From: an uncultured Coriobacteriaceae bacterium
GTDB lineage: Bacteria; Actinomycetota; Coriobacteriia; Coriobacteriales; Atopobiaceae
Assembly (NCBI GenBank): GCA_902797175.1
Contig: CADBRX010000065.1
Span: 1 to 39,128, forward strand
Direction: 5' to 3'
Length of the DNA: 39,128 nucleotides
Positions 21,892 to 30,487 of the stretch are shown here, piece by piece. The position numbers were made by a program, and so were the translations under genes. The notes beneath the pieces were generated by a model, which had not been told where the DNA came from, made no database searches, and was given only the letters and a program-made list of their open reading frames with translations. Each line of letters begins with the position of its first letter. Positions within the stretch are counted from its first letter, which is position 1.

Positions 21892-24447
21892 TTGCCTGAT
21901 TCCTACAACCTCGGCATGTACGTACCCTACCTCGACGAGGACGTTCCGGCACTCGACGCCGAACAGTCGCTCGACCTGTTTCTCTCGTGGGTGGCAACCC
22001 AAGACCTTGAGCTCTGGCCCCACCAGGAGGACGCGCTCCTTTCGCTTGCAGCGGGAAACCATGTCATCTTGGGCACGCCGACCGGGTCGGGCAAGTCGAT
22101 GGTCGCCCTGGGCCTCTGCTTCATGGCCATGTGCACGGGCGGACGCGCGTTCTACACGGCGCCCATCAAGGCCTTGGTCAGCGAGAAGTTCTTTGACCTC
22201 GTGAACATCCTGGGCAAGGACAATGTGGGCATGATCACCGGCGACGCCTCCATCAACGCGGACGCCCCCGTCATCTGCTGCACGGCAGAGATTTTGGCTA
22301 ACCAGGCACTTCGGGAGGGAGAGTGGAGCGACGTCGCCTGCGTTGCCATGGACGAGTTCCACTACTTTGGCGACCACGACCGCGGCTGGGCATGGCAGGT
22401 CCCCCTGCTCACCCTCCTCCACACGCAGTTTCTGCTCATGAGCGCCACGCTCGGAGACGTGACGGCAATCCGCGACCTGCTCGAGCGCCAGACCGACCGC
22501 GACGTCGACCTGGTGCTCGACGCGCCACGACCCGTGCCGCTCTCGTACGAGTTTGTGGACACAGCGCTCGAGGCGACGGTGGAGCTTGCGGTGCGCCAGG
22601 AGAAGGCGCCCCTCTACATCGTCCACTTCAGCCAGGACGCGGCCCTCAAGAGCGCCCAGGCCTTGGCCAGCTATGGCGTGTCGACCAGGGAACAGCGCGA
22701 CGCCATCAGGGACGCCTGCAAGGGGACCCGCTTCACCACGGCCTTCGGAAAGACGCTCCAGCGGCTACTGGCCGCGGGCGTGGGCGTCCACCACGCCGGC
22801 ATGCTGCCACGCTACCGGCTCCTCGTGGAGAAGTTGGCCCAGCAGGGGCTCCTGCCCGTCATCTGCGGAACGGACACCCTGGGCATCGGCATCAACGTCC
22901 CCATTCGCACCGTGCTCCTAACCGCCTTGGCAAAGTACGACGGCCATCGTCAGCGGCGCCTGAACGCACGCGAGTTCCACCAGATCGCAGGCCGAGCTGG
23001 GCGCTCGGGCTTTGACACGGAAGGATCCGTCATCGCACAGGCGACCGAATACGACATAGAGCGGGCGCGCGCCCTGCTCAAGGCAGGGGGAGATCCCAAA
23101 AAGGCCCGCAACGTCAAGACCCGCAAACCTCCCGAGGGCTTTGTGGGTTGGAACAAGCAGACGTTCGAGCGGCTTGTGGAGGCCACGCCCGAGGCGCTCA
23201 TCCCCCGTCTGCAGATTACCCACTCCATGGTCTTGTCGGAGGTCGCCCAAGGTGGTGACGCACGCTCCCGGGTGAGCCAGCTCATCTCGGACTCAATGCA
23301 GACCGAAGCTCAGAAGGCAGAGCTCGAGGTTCGCGCCGACGAGGTGTTTGCCACGCTCATGGATGCCGGCGTCGTCCTGTGCGAGAAGGACGAGCAGGGA
23401 GAGGACGACTACTGGGTGACCATAGAGCTGCCTGAGTGGTTTGCTCTCGATCAGCCCCTCTCCCCCTTCCTGCTCGCCGCCCTTGAGCTTCTCGACCCTG
23501 AAAGCGAGACCTATGCGCTCGACGTCATCTCGCTCGTCGAGGCGACCATCGAGGATCCCCGACAGATCCTGGTTGCCCAGGAGAAGGCGGCGCGCGCCAA
23601 GGCGGTCGCCGAGATGAAGGCGGACGGTATCGAATACGAGGAGCGCATGGAGCGGCTTGAGGACGTCACGTACGAAAAGCCGCTCGAAGACATGATCGAC
23701 GCAGCCTATGCGCAGTACTGCGAGCAGGTCCCCTGGGCGCGCGACTTTGAGCCGAGGCCCAAGTCCGTGCTGCGCGACATGCTCGAGACGGCAAGCGACT
23801 TCAAGACCTATGTGCAGCGCTGCGGCATATCGCGCGCGGAGGGCATCCTCCTGCGCTACCTCTCCGAGGCCTATCGCGCCCTCGACCGCACCGTCCCTCT
23901 CGACAAGCGCGACGAGCGCCTGGAGGACATCGTGGCGTGGCTCTCCCTGGTGGTGCGTACCGTCGACTCCAGCCTCGTGGATGAGTGGGAAGGTTCGGAG
24001 ACTCCCGAGCTTGACGCAGGCGCACCTCCCGAGGAGGCTGACGAGGTCGTGCATGACCGTCGGGCGGTCACGCTGCTGGTGCGCAATGCCCTCTTTGCCC
24101 GCGTTCGGCTTGCTGCGGAGGAACGCTACGACGAGCTGGGCGCACTCGATGGCGACTGGGGCTGGCGTGCTCCGCGCTGGCAGCGCGTCATGGATGCGTA
24201 CTTTGAGGAGCATGACGAGGTCCTGCTGGATGGCGACGCACGCTCCTCTGCGTACCTGCAGATTGACGAATCCGACGAGAAGGCAACGCACCGCTGGCAC
24301 GTGCGGCAGACCTTCAGAGACCCCGATGAGGACCGCGACTTTGGCATCGCCGCCGACGTGGACCTTGATGCCACGCAGGACGAGGGGTCGGTGGTGTTCG
24401 ACAACTATCGCGTCGGATTTGTAGAGGATCTCCTCGACCTCGTGTAG
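21892..24447 (+). CDS. Ski2/Mtr4-like DEAD/DEAH-box RNA helicase with DUF3516 C-terminus
   Basis: This is an 851-residue superfamily 2 helicase. Walker A is GTPTGSGKS (61-69), motif II is DEFH (154-157), motif III is SAT (184-186) and motif VI is QIAGRAGR (364-371). The C-terminal 450 residues correspond to the DUF3516 extension of actinobacterial homologues. The family is related to Ski2/Mtr4/Brr2 helicases, so RNA unwinding linked to decay or ribosomes is plausible but unproven. The start is taken as the TTG at 21892 (giving MPDSYNLGMYVPYL), because the first in-frame ATG in the conserved region (21916) has no ribosome-binding site. Both choices are weak. The frame stays open back to an ATG at 21718 inside the previous gene, a less likely start. 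Confidence 0.9.
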   Translation: MPDSYNLGMYVPYLDEDVPALDAEQSLDLFLSWVATQDLELWPHQEDALLSLAAGNHVILGTPTGSGKSMVALGLCFMAMCTGGRAFYTAPIKALVSEKFFDLVNILGKDNVGMITGDASINADAPVICCTAEILANQALREGEWSDVACVAMDEFHYFGDHDRGWAWQVPLLTLLHTQFLLMSATLGDVTAIRDLLERQTDRDVDLVLDAPRPVPLSYEFVDTALEATVELAVRQEKAPLYIVHFSQDAALKSAQALASYGVSTREQRDAIRDACKGTRFTTAFGKTLQRLLAAGVGVHHAGMLPRYRLLVEKLAQQGLLPVICGTDTLGIGINVPIRTVLLTALAKYDGHRQRRLNAREFHQIAGRAGRSGFDTEGSVIAQATEYDIERARALLKAGGDPKKARNVKTRKPPEGFVGWNKQTFERLVEATPEALIPRLQITHSMVLSEVAQGGDARSRVSQLISDSMQTEAQKAELEVRADEVFATLMDAGVVLCEKDEQGEDDYWVTIELPEWFALDQPLSPFLLAALELLDPESETYALDVISLVEATIEDPRQILVAQEKAARAKAVAEMKADGIEYEERMERLEDVTYEKPLEDMIDAAYAQYCEQVPWARDFEPRPKSVLRDMLETASDFKTYVQRCGISRAEGILLRYLSEAYRALDRTVPLDKRDERLEDIVAWLSLVVRTVDSSLVDEWEGSETPELDAGAPPEEADEVVHDRRAVTLLVRNALFARVRLAAEERYDELGALDGDWGWRAPRWQRVMDAYFEEHDEVLLDGDARSSAYLQIDESDEKATHRWHVRQTFRDPDEDRDFGIAADVDLDATQDEGSVVFDNYRVGFVEDLLDLV

Positions 24448-24490
24448 TTCCAGAGAGATGGATATGCGCCGAAGATGCCGCCGCGCAGCC

Positions 24491-24517
24491 TTGCTGCGTC
24501 ACGGGGAACCCTACAAT
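24491..24517 (+). promoter_or_regulatory. Candidate promoter of the first lipoprotein gene
   Basis: TACAAT (24512-24517) matches five of six -10 bases. TTGCTG (24491-24496) lies 15 bp upstream, a short spacing. It is about 55 bp before the ATG at 24573. Confidence 0.35.
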
Positions 24518-24572
24518 GGTTTTCGTCGAGAGCCCATGGGCGCTCCGTGCACCAACAAGAAAGGACTTGGCG

Positions 24573-25382
24573 ATGAAACGAATATGGCCCGCGCTTGTCG
24601 CGGCGTTCGCCATTTGCCTCGCCCTCGCAGGCTGCGGAAAACCTAAGGACCCCGCCGAGGACTTCATCGGCAAGTGGGAAGTCATCAGCATCAGCTCTGA
24701 TGGAGAAGAGACCTCGGAGAAGGACCTGAACCTTCTCAAGGACCTCGACCTTCACGTCTACCTCGTCCTCAACGAAAACGGCATGGCCACGCTCGACGTC
24801 TTTGGCGATGGCATGGACGGCACCTGGAGCGTTTCGGAGAAGGGCAAGGGCTCGATCCTTCTTGATGGACAGGAGGTGCCCATGGTCATCAAGGGCGGCA
24901 AGCTCACCCTCGAGCAGGACCGCTCGTCCATGACATTCAAGAAGCTCGAAGACTCGGAGGAGGCGGCCACCAGCGCGGACGCCGGCCATGCGGCAACCTA
25001 CTTTGGCGGCGATACCATCAACGACCTCGACAATCCTACCGAGATGGATGTCCTTGTGGCCAATGACGACATCTGCACCATCAAGGTGACCGCCAGGGGC
25101 ACCTACGTGGGAAGCCCTGCGTTCCTCTTCGAGATCACCAACAAGACCGATGCCGACTTCCTTGTCGTCAACTCGACCGACGACTGGGCCGTCAACGGGG
25201 CCAAGCGCTCCGCCACCCTCTACAAGACGCTCAAGCCGCAAGAGACGCTCGGCTCCGTGGCCTGGTTTGTCCAGACCGGCTTTGATGACGACGTCAACGA
25301 GCTGACCAACGTCACGGGGACGATCATCATCTGCGACGCCAACGCCAACAACATCCTTGGCGAATACGAGTTTGCCCTCTAG
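24573..25382 (+). CDS. Exported lipoprotein, paralogue 1 of 3
   Basis: This is a 269-residue protein with a lipoprotein signal peptide (MKRIWPALVAAFAICLALAGC, lipobox LALAGC, acylated Cys21). The mature part has an N-terminal beta-rich domain (DFIGKWEVISISSDGEETSEKDLNLLKDLDL through SSMTFKKLE, about 29-130) like lipocalin/DUF-type folds in Gram-positive lipoproteins. A linker follows, then a C-terminal Ig-like or DUF4352-like domain (CTIKVTARGTYVGSPAFLFEITNKTDADFLV onward). The ATG at 24573 follows AGAAAGGACTTGGCG. It shares both domains with the genes at 25515 and 29458. The fold names are inference; the role is unknown, possibly binding a ligand at the cell surface. Confidence 0.85.
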   Translation: MKRIWPALVAAFAICLALAGCGKPKDPAEDFIGKWEVISISSDGEETSEKDLNLLKDLDLHVYLVLNENGMATLDVFGDGMDGTWSVSEKGKGSILLDGQEVPMVIKGGKLTLEQDRSSMTFKKLEDSEEAATSADAGHAATYFGGDTINDLDNPTEMDVLVANDDICTIKVTARGTYVGSPAFLFEITNKTDADFLVVNSTDDWAVNGAKRSATLYKTLKPQETLGSVAWFVQTGFDDDVNELTNVTGTIIICDANANNILGEYEFAL

Positions 25383-25514
25383 GCCTTCGGCATCCTCCCC
25401 CGAAGCAACACCCTCAGTTACCGAAAAGGCCCCATCCGCTCCACGGTCGCACATGCCGTTGCGACCTACGATGAGTCCTTGAGGAACCTATCCACCACAA
25501 CAAAAGGAGCAGCC

Positions 25515-26369
25515 ATGACAAAACGCCTCTGGACCACCCTGGCCATCGCATGCGCCCTCTGCCTTGCGCTCGTCGGATGCGGCAGCAAGGGATCTGCCTC
25601 CAAGGCCGACCCCAAGGACGCCTTCGTGGGCTCGTGGGAGGTCACCAGCATGGTCAACGGGGGCGAGGAGACCAGCATGGAAGACCTTGAGCAGCTCAAG
25701 GGGCTTGGCATGTTTGTCTATCTCGACCTCAACGAGGACGGGACGTTCTCCCTTGACGTTCTCGGCTCTCCCATGACCGGAACGTGGGAGGCAACCGACG
25801 AGAGCACCGGCACCATCACCTTGTCAGGCTCATCGGCGCCGCTCACCCTCAAGGACGGCCAACTCACCCTTGAGCAGGACGCTTCGTCCATGACCTTCAA
25901 GAAGATCGATCCGTCAGAGAAGGTCTCTGCTCCCACGCAGACGACCACCACAGAAGATGATGGCAACGAGTCGCTGATGACGCCCCAGTACTTTGGCGGC
26001 GACAGCATCCAGGACCTCGATGACCCCACCATGCTCGATGTTGCCGTGGTGGATGACAGCTTCTGCACCATCAAGATCACCGCAAAGGGAATGTACGAGG
26101 GCGACCCCGGCATCTTCTTCGAGATCACAAATAAGACCGACCAGGACATCCTCCTCGTGGGCGGAGATGACTGGACCATCGGCGGCACTTCCCACGAGGC
26201 GATCCTGTACGAGATGGTGAAGGCAGGAGAGAGCCTTGGCTCGATTGCCTGGTTCGACGCCGAAGAGGTCGGGACCGACATGGATGCCATAGCCGATGTC
26301 GCCGGCACCATCATCATCGCCGACAGCACGGGGACCGAGATGCTGGAGACCGTCAACTTCCAGCTCTAA
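25515..26369 (+). CDS. Exported lipoprotein, paralogue 2 of 3
   Basis: This is a 284-residue lipoprotein with lipobox LALVGC (Cys22). The N-terminal domain (FVGSWEVTSMVNGGEETSMEDLEQLKGLGMFVYLDLNEDG, then LTLEQDASSMTFKKI) aligns closely with paralogue 1. A Thr/Asp-rich linker follows (QTTTTEDDGNES). The C-terminal domain has YFGGDSIQDLDDPTMLDVAVVDDSFCTIKITAKG and EITNKTDQDILLVGGDDWTI, again matching paralogue 1. The order and sequence show a recent tandem duplication. The ATG at 25515 follows AAAAGGAGCAGCC. The function is unknown. Confidence 0.87.
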   Translation: MTKRLWTTLAIACALCLALVGCGSKGSASKADPKDAFVGSWEVTSMVNGGEETSMEDLEQLKGLGMFVYLDLNEDGTFSLDVLGSPMTGTWEATDESTGTITLSGSSAPLTLKDGQLTLEQDASSMTFKKIDPSEKVSAPTQTTTTEDDGNESLMTPQYFGGDSIQDLDDPTMLDVAVVDDSFCTIKITAKGMYEGDPGIFFEITNKTDQDILLVGGDDWTIGGTSHEAILYEMVKAGESLGSIAWFDAEEVGTDMDAIADVAGTIIIADSTGTEMLETVNFQL

Positions 26370-26400
26370 CGCCTCAGGAAAATAGGCTGCCTGAACGCAA

Positions 26401-26436
26401 GAAGGGGAGGCTCGTCATAAGACGGGCCTCCCCTTT
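26401..26436. terminator. Bidirectional terminator
   Basis: A 15-bp GC-rich stem (26402-26416 with 26421-26435, one G-T pair) and a 4-base loop end in TTT. It lies between the convergent lipoprotein and COG0523 GTPase genes. Confidence 0.8.
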
Positions 26437-26461
26437 CATCCTCAGTGATGCGAGGTGGAGC

Positions 26462-27607
26462 CTACTCCCACTCCTCATCCTTCTCGGGCGTCCAGTCGAC
26501 GAGGCAGCCGTCGAGGCCGGCCTCGATGGCCTCGCGATTCATGTGACGGCCGATGAAGACAATCTTGGTCATACGGTCACCATACACGTCGTCCCAGTCG
26601 TCCATGATCTCGGGATTGTCCGCCACGATGCGCTTGAACTCCTCCTCAGGAGCCGACGCCACAAACAGGCCGTTCTCTTGCAGATGCACCTGATGGCCTG
26701 CCTGCTCAAAGAGATAGGCCATGTTGGGGTCGTCGCTAAACCACGCAAGGCCCTTTGCACGGATGATCGTCTCGGGCCAGGTGCGCACATATCCCTCCAG
26801 CTTGTCCAGGCTAAACGGCTTGCGGCGCAGGTACACAAAGGTGGTGATGTCGTACTCCAGGACCTCGGGGTCCTCATGCTCCTCGGGATGCTCCATGGCC
26901 TCAATCCAGGCGGCGGAGCCGTAGGCCTCGTCAAAGCTGAAGCGGCCGGTGTTGAGAAGCTCGGAGAGGTCGACGTTGCCCTGGGTGGCCTCGACGATCT
27001 TTGCGTCCTTCTGCAGGCCACGGACGAGCGCGCGCAGCTCGGCCACCTGCTCAGGCGTGACGGTATCGACCTTGTTGAGGACGAGCGTGGTGCAGAACTC
27101 GAGCTGCTGGATCAGCAGGGCCTCGATATCCTCTTCGTCAATGTCGTCCTTGAGCAGGTCCTCGCCACCGTTGAACTCGTCAAACATGCGTGCGCAGTCA
27201 ACCACCGCGATGATGTTGTCAAGCGTGACGTCGATGCCTTCGGCCTTCATCTGCTTGCAGAAGTTGTCGATGGTAAACGCGATGGGCACGGGTTCGCAGA
27301 TGCCGCTTGCCTCGATGATGATGTGGTCGAACTTGCCCGATTCGGACAGCTCGCGCAGCTGGCGCGCCAGGTCATCGGCGAGGGTGCAGCAAATGCAGCC
27401 GTTGGTGAGGGGCACGAGCGTGTCGTCGACCTGCGTCACGACACCCGTCTTCTCGATGAGGCGCGCGTCCACATTGACCTCGCCAATGTCGTTGACGATG
27501 ACGGCGGCACGGATGCCCTCCTCATTGGACAGAATGTGGTTGAGCAACGTCGTCTTGCCTGCTCCAAGGTAGCCCGTGATGAGGGCGATCTTTACTGCGT
27601 TAGACAT
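26462..27607 (-). CDS. CobW/COG0523-family metallochaperone GTPase
   Basis: This 381-residue G3E GTPase is thought to deliver metal ions, commonly zinc, to client proteins. The Walker A motif is GYLGAGKTT (12-20). The metal-binding motif GCICC has Cys71, Cys73 and Cys74, and IIEASGICEPVPI and LNKVDTV (guanine specificity) follow. The C-terminal CobW_C domain spans about 255-370 (EYDITTFVYLRRKPFSLDKLEGYVRTWPETIIRAKG). The acidic C-terminus lacks the His-rich stretch seen in some members. The ATG at 27607 follows TCAAAGGAGAACC; a reading from 27682 adds an atypical N-terminus. The metal and client cannot be named, and I see no Zur box in the short upstream region. Confidence 0.92.
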   Translation of the reverse strand: MSNAVKIALITGYLGAGKTTLLNHILSNEEGIRAAVIVNDIGEVNVDARLIEKTGVVTQVDDTLVPLTNGCICCTLADDLARQLRELSESGKFDHIIIEASGICEPVPIAFTIDNFCKQMKAEGIDVTLDNIIAVVDCARMFDEFNGGEDLLKDDIDEEDIEALLIQQLEFCTTLVLNKVDTVTPEQVAELRALVRGLQKDAKIVEATQGNVDLSELLNTGRFSFDEAYGSAAWIEAMEHPEEHEDPEVLEYDITTFVYLRRKPFSLDKLEGYVRTWPETIIRAKGLAWFSDDPNMAYLFEQAGHQVHLQENGLFVASAPEEEFKRIVADNPEIMDDWDDVYGDRMTKIVFIGRHMNREAIEAGLDGCLVDWTPEKDEEWE

Positions 27608-27717
27608 GGTTCTCCTTTGAATTGATGGGTGCTGTAGGCAGTTTAGCAACTTTCTTGTGGGAGTATGAGGTCCACACCTCATATTCCATGACCTTGCTCG
27701 TATCCGAGGAGCCAGCC

Positions 27718-28521
27718 ATGACCGACATCAAAATGGTGGCCGTTGATGTTGACGGCACCTTTATCAGGAGCGACTACTCCTTTGACGTGACGCGCTTCAG
27801 GCGCATCCTTGACCATATGCATCGCTGCGGGGCCCAGTTTGTCATTGCCAGCGGCAACCAGTACTGGCAGCTTCGCGACTACTTTCCCGGCTACGACGAG
27901 GAGCTCTCCTTTGTCGCGGAGAACGGTGCCTACGTAAAGGACCACGACGAGGTCGTCTATGCGGGGGCGATGGAACACGACGTCGTGCTGCGGACGCTCG
28001 ACTGGATTGAGGACCACCCCGACGTGCAGAACGTCATGAGCTGCCTGAACTGCGCCTACGTTGAGCGGGGTCGCATGAGCGAGGACTTCTTTGAGTTCAT
28101 GCGCACCTATTACCACCGCATGGAGTGGGTCGACTCGCTGCGCGCGGTATCGGACCCCGTGCTCAAGTTTGCCCTGTCCGTGCCGCTTGACCGCACCATG
28201 GCCTACTACGACGAGATTCGCGCGACCCTCACGGCCGGGCTCGTGCCCACCACAAGCGGCCACGGCGCCATAGACCTCATCATTCCTGGCGCCCACAAGG
28301 CAAGTGGCCTCGAGCGCCTTGCCAGACGCTGGAATGTTGACCCGAGCGCATGCGCTGCCTTTGGAGATGGCGGAAACGACATCGAGATGCTGCGCTGGGC
28401 AGGGCACTCGTACGCCATGGCCAACGCCGCAGACGAGGTCAAGGAAGTTGCGAATGCCATCTGTCCCAGCAACGAAGAGCAGGGCGTGCTGACCACGCTC
28501 GAAGAGCTCTTTGGCCTGTAG
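27718..28521 (+). CDS. HAD-superfamily (Cof-type) phosphatase
   Basis: This is a 267-residue HAD hydrolase of the same C2-cap class as the gene at 9896. Motif I is VDVDGTF, motif II is VIASGNQYWQL, motif III includes the lysine of HKASGLERLARRW, and motif IV is FGDGGNDIEML. SGHGAIDLIIPGAHKASGL is the typical cap-to-core return. Likely substrates are sugar phosphates. The ATG at 27718 follows GAGGAGCCAGCC. It is divergent from the COG0523 gene, and yaaA starts 10 bp after its stop, so the two form an operon. Confidence 0.91.
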   Translation: MTDIKMVAVDVDGTFIRSDYSFDVTRFRRILDHMHRCGAQFVIASGNQYWQLRDYFPGYDEELSFVAENGAYVKDHDEVVYAGAMEHDVVLRTLDWIEDHPDVQNVMSCLNCAYVERGRMSEDFFEFMRTYYHRMEWVDSLRAVSDPVLKFALSVPLDRTMAYYDEIRATLTAGLVPTTSGHGAIDLIIPGAHKASGLERLARRWNVDPSACAAFGDGGNDIEMLRWAGHSYAMANAADEVKEVANAICPSNEEQGVLTTLEELFGL

Positions 28522-28531
28522 AAAGCAGACC

Positions 28532-29281
28532 ATGGAATTCACGATCATCGTTTCTCCCGCCAAGAAGATGAACGTGGTAGAAGGCCCTCCCTTCCCCACG
28601 ACCAAACCCCAGCTCATCGAGCGCACGCGAAGGCTCATGCGGGCGGTGCAGGACCTTTCGTACGAAGAGGCAAAGGCGCTCTGGAAGTGCAGCGACAAGC
28701 TCGCGACGCTCAATTACGAGCGCTTCCGCACCATGGACCTTGCGCATGACCTCACGGCCGCCTCCCTTGCCTACGAGGGCATCCAGTATCAGCACATGGC
28801 TCCACACGTCATGGACGAGCACGCGCTTGCCTACCTCGATGCGCGTCTGCGCATCCTCTCGGGGTTTTACGGAGTGCTTCGTCCCAGCGACGGCGTGGTT
28901 CCCTATCGGCTGGAGATGCAGGCGCGCCTTGCTGTTGATGGCTCGCGGGACCTGTACGGGTACTGGGGTACGACGCTTGCCGAGACGCTCCGCTCCGAGG
29001 CAGACACCGTCGTCAACGTCGCGTCCGTCGAATATGCCAAGGCGGTGGCACCTCACGCGCCGGGGCTTGACATGAAGGTCGTGACCTGCCTCTTCTGCCA
29101 GAGGGACAAGGGACGCCTTGTCCAGCGGTCCACCGAGGCAAAGGCCGCGCGTGGCACCTTTGTCCGTTGGTGTGCCGAAGAGGGCATAGCCGACGTGAAG
29201 GACCTCCCCTGCTTCGCGGAACGCGGCTATGTCTTTGATGCCGGACAGTCCCACGAAGACCAGCTCGTCTTTGTCAAGTGA
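28532..29281 (+). CDS. yaaA: YaaA/UPF0246 family protein
   Basis: This 249-residue protein matches the YaaA (DUF328) family, whose E. coli member limits free iron and oxidative DNA damage during peroxide stress and binds DNA. The visible family blocks are the opening IIVSPAKKM, the segment AYEGIQYQHM, the block RILSGFYGVLRPSDGVVPYRLEM, and the pair VVNVASVEYAKAV and VTCLFCQRDKGR. The PAKK and LRPxDxxxPYRLEM motifs are especially typical. The ATG at 28532 has GAAAGCAGACC upstream, a weak ribosome-binding site consistent with translational coupling to the preceding HAD gene. It is followed 3 bp later by a long palindrome. Confidence 0.92.
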   Translation: MEFTIIVSPAKKMNVVEGPPFPTTKPQLIERTRRLMRAVQDLSYEEAKALWKCSDKLATLNYERFRTMDLAHDLTAASLAYEGIQYQHMAPHVMDEHALAYLDARLRILSGFYGVLRPSDGVVPYRLEMQARLAVDGSRDLYGYWGTTLAETLRSEADTVVNVASVEYAKAVAPHAPGLDMKVVTCLFCQRDKGRLVQRSTEAKAARGTFVRWCAEEGIADVKDLPCFAERGYVFDAGQSHEDQLVFVK

Positions 29282-29283
29282 CT

Positions 29284-29347
29284 CTGATACGTAGGGGTCC
29301 CACCCTTTCGTATCACGATACGAAAGGGTGGGACCCCTACGTATCAG
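29284..29347. terminator. Long perfect palindrome with GGGTCCCACCC core
   Basis: Perfect 31-bp arms (29284-29314 and 29317-29347) have only 2 bases between them. Each arm folds on its own: GATACG pairs with CGTATC and GGG with CCC, leaving loops GTCCCA and TGGGAC that are complementary to each other. The core equals that of the element at 13142-13209, while the flanking tag differs (GATACG here, TGACTCA there). It lies just after the yaaA stop codon. Termination is plausible. Confidence 0.75.
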
Positions 29348-29457
29348 TTGCTCGTAGTAGGTTCCTGTTTTTATGGTGCAAGCAGGCCAGCTTATCCCAC
29401 ATGCACAGTATCCTGTGGTTTCTGTCATCCACGATCACCGTGCGAGAGGAGGCCCGT

Positions 29458-30411
29458 GTGAGGCGCTATCTCCCCATCGTCATAGCGCTGTTCGTCGCGA
29501 GCCTCGCGTGGCTCGGCTTTGCGTCCTACGCACGCTACGTCGAGAACTCTTGGGATGGCACCATGCCCGACGGCATGGACTTCATCGGCACGTGGCAGAT
29601 CGAGTCGCGCACGACCGACGGCCAGGAGCTGAGCGGCGACAACCTCAAGAAGGTCAGGGACTTTGGCTTTGACTCCTTCGTGACGCTCAACCTGGATGCA
29701 ACGGCGGAGCTCAACCTGTACGGAAACGTGTTCACAGGCGGATGGCTCGCCGAGGACGAAACCCATGCAACCATCCATACCGACGAGGTCGAAAAGCTCA
29801 TGAGGCTCGAGGCGGGAAAGCTCGTCCTTGGCGACGAGGACGACTTCTTTGTCTTTGTCCCCTCCACGCCCGAGGCCTACCAGGAATACCTGCGTCGCGC
29901 GGAGGAAATGAAGCACGCGCAGGAGATTGGCACGGACCTCGCGGAGCTGCTTGACATCGGCGATTACCAGGGGGCGAATCCTGAGGAGGAGTCCGATGTC
30001 CCCGCAGAGCCAGAAGAGGAGCCGACAGAGGCACCAAAGGAAGAGCCCAACGAGCAGGGCATCTACCCGATGGACCTCACCGTTGCCGATGACGCGCTGG
30101 TCCTCATCAAGATAACGGGCCGCGGAGAGGACAACTTGGGTTGCTCGGGCTACTACCTGACCATCCGCAACAAGTCTGACAAGCCCTTTACCGTGACGCG
30201 CGCAATCGACACCTTCACGGTTGACGGCAAAAGCACCACACCCGTGCTCAGCGAAAACCTCGAGCCCGGACAGTCGGTCGACGTGTTCATGTGGTGGGAC
30301 ATCACCGAGGTAAGAGACATCGAGCAGCTCGTCAAAGTCGAAGGTGTCATAGAGGTTGACGAGATCAACGGCTTCGAGGCATATGGCACCTACGACTTCG
30401 TCGTCTCGTAG
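29458..30411 (+). CDS. Membrane-anchored exported protein, paralogue 3 of 3
   Basis: This is a 317-residue homologue of the two lipoproteins at 24573 and 25515, but it lacks a lipobox. Instead it has an uncleaved-looking signal anchor (YLPIVIALFVASLAWLGF, about residues 4-21). The N-terminal domain DFIGTWQIESRTTDGQELSGDNLKKVRDFGFDSFVTLNLDATAELNLYG aligns with both paralogues. A long acidic, Pro/Glu-rich linker follows (PEEESDVPAEPEEEPTEAPKEEP, about 181-203), then the C-terminal domain (LVLIKITGRGEDNLGCSGYYLTIRNKSDKPFTV onward). The GTG at 29458 has GAGGAGG six bases upstream; an in-frame ATG at 29401 lacks a ribosome-binding site. The function is unknown. Confidence 0.82.
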   Translation: MRRYLPIVIALFVASLAWLGFASYARYVENSWDGTMPDGMDFIGTWQIESRTTDGQELSGDNLKKVRDFGFDSFVTLNLDATAELNLYGNVFTGGWLAEDETHATIHTDEVEKLMRLEAGKLVLGDEDDFFVFVPSTPEAYQEYLRRAEEMKHAQEIGTDLAELLDIGDYQGANPEEESDVPAEPEEEPTEAPKEEPNEQGIYPMDLTVADDALVLIKITGRGEDNLGCSGYYLTIRNKSDKPFTVTRAIDTFTVDGKSTTPVLSENLEPGQSVDVFMWWDITEVRDIEQLVKVEGVIEVDEINGFEAYGTYDFVVS

Positions 30412-30420
30412 ACAGACCAC

Positions 30421-30478
30421 GCAAAGGGAACACGCCCTCCCGAGCCAATACCGACTCGGGAGGGCGTGTCCCCTTTGC
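30421..30478. terminator. Long inverted repeat, bidirectional terminator
   Basis: The 24-bp arms (30421-30444 and 30455-30478) have one mismatch and a 10-base loop. They lie between the convergent paralogue 3 and MBL-fold genes. The AAAGGG/CCCTTT ends resemble those of the other long palindromes, but the self-folding arm structure is absent. Confidence 0.75.
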
Positions 30479-30487
30479 ATGAGTAAT

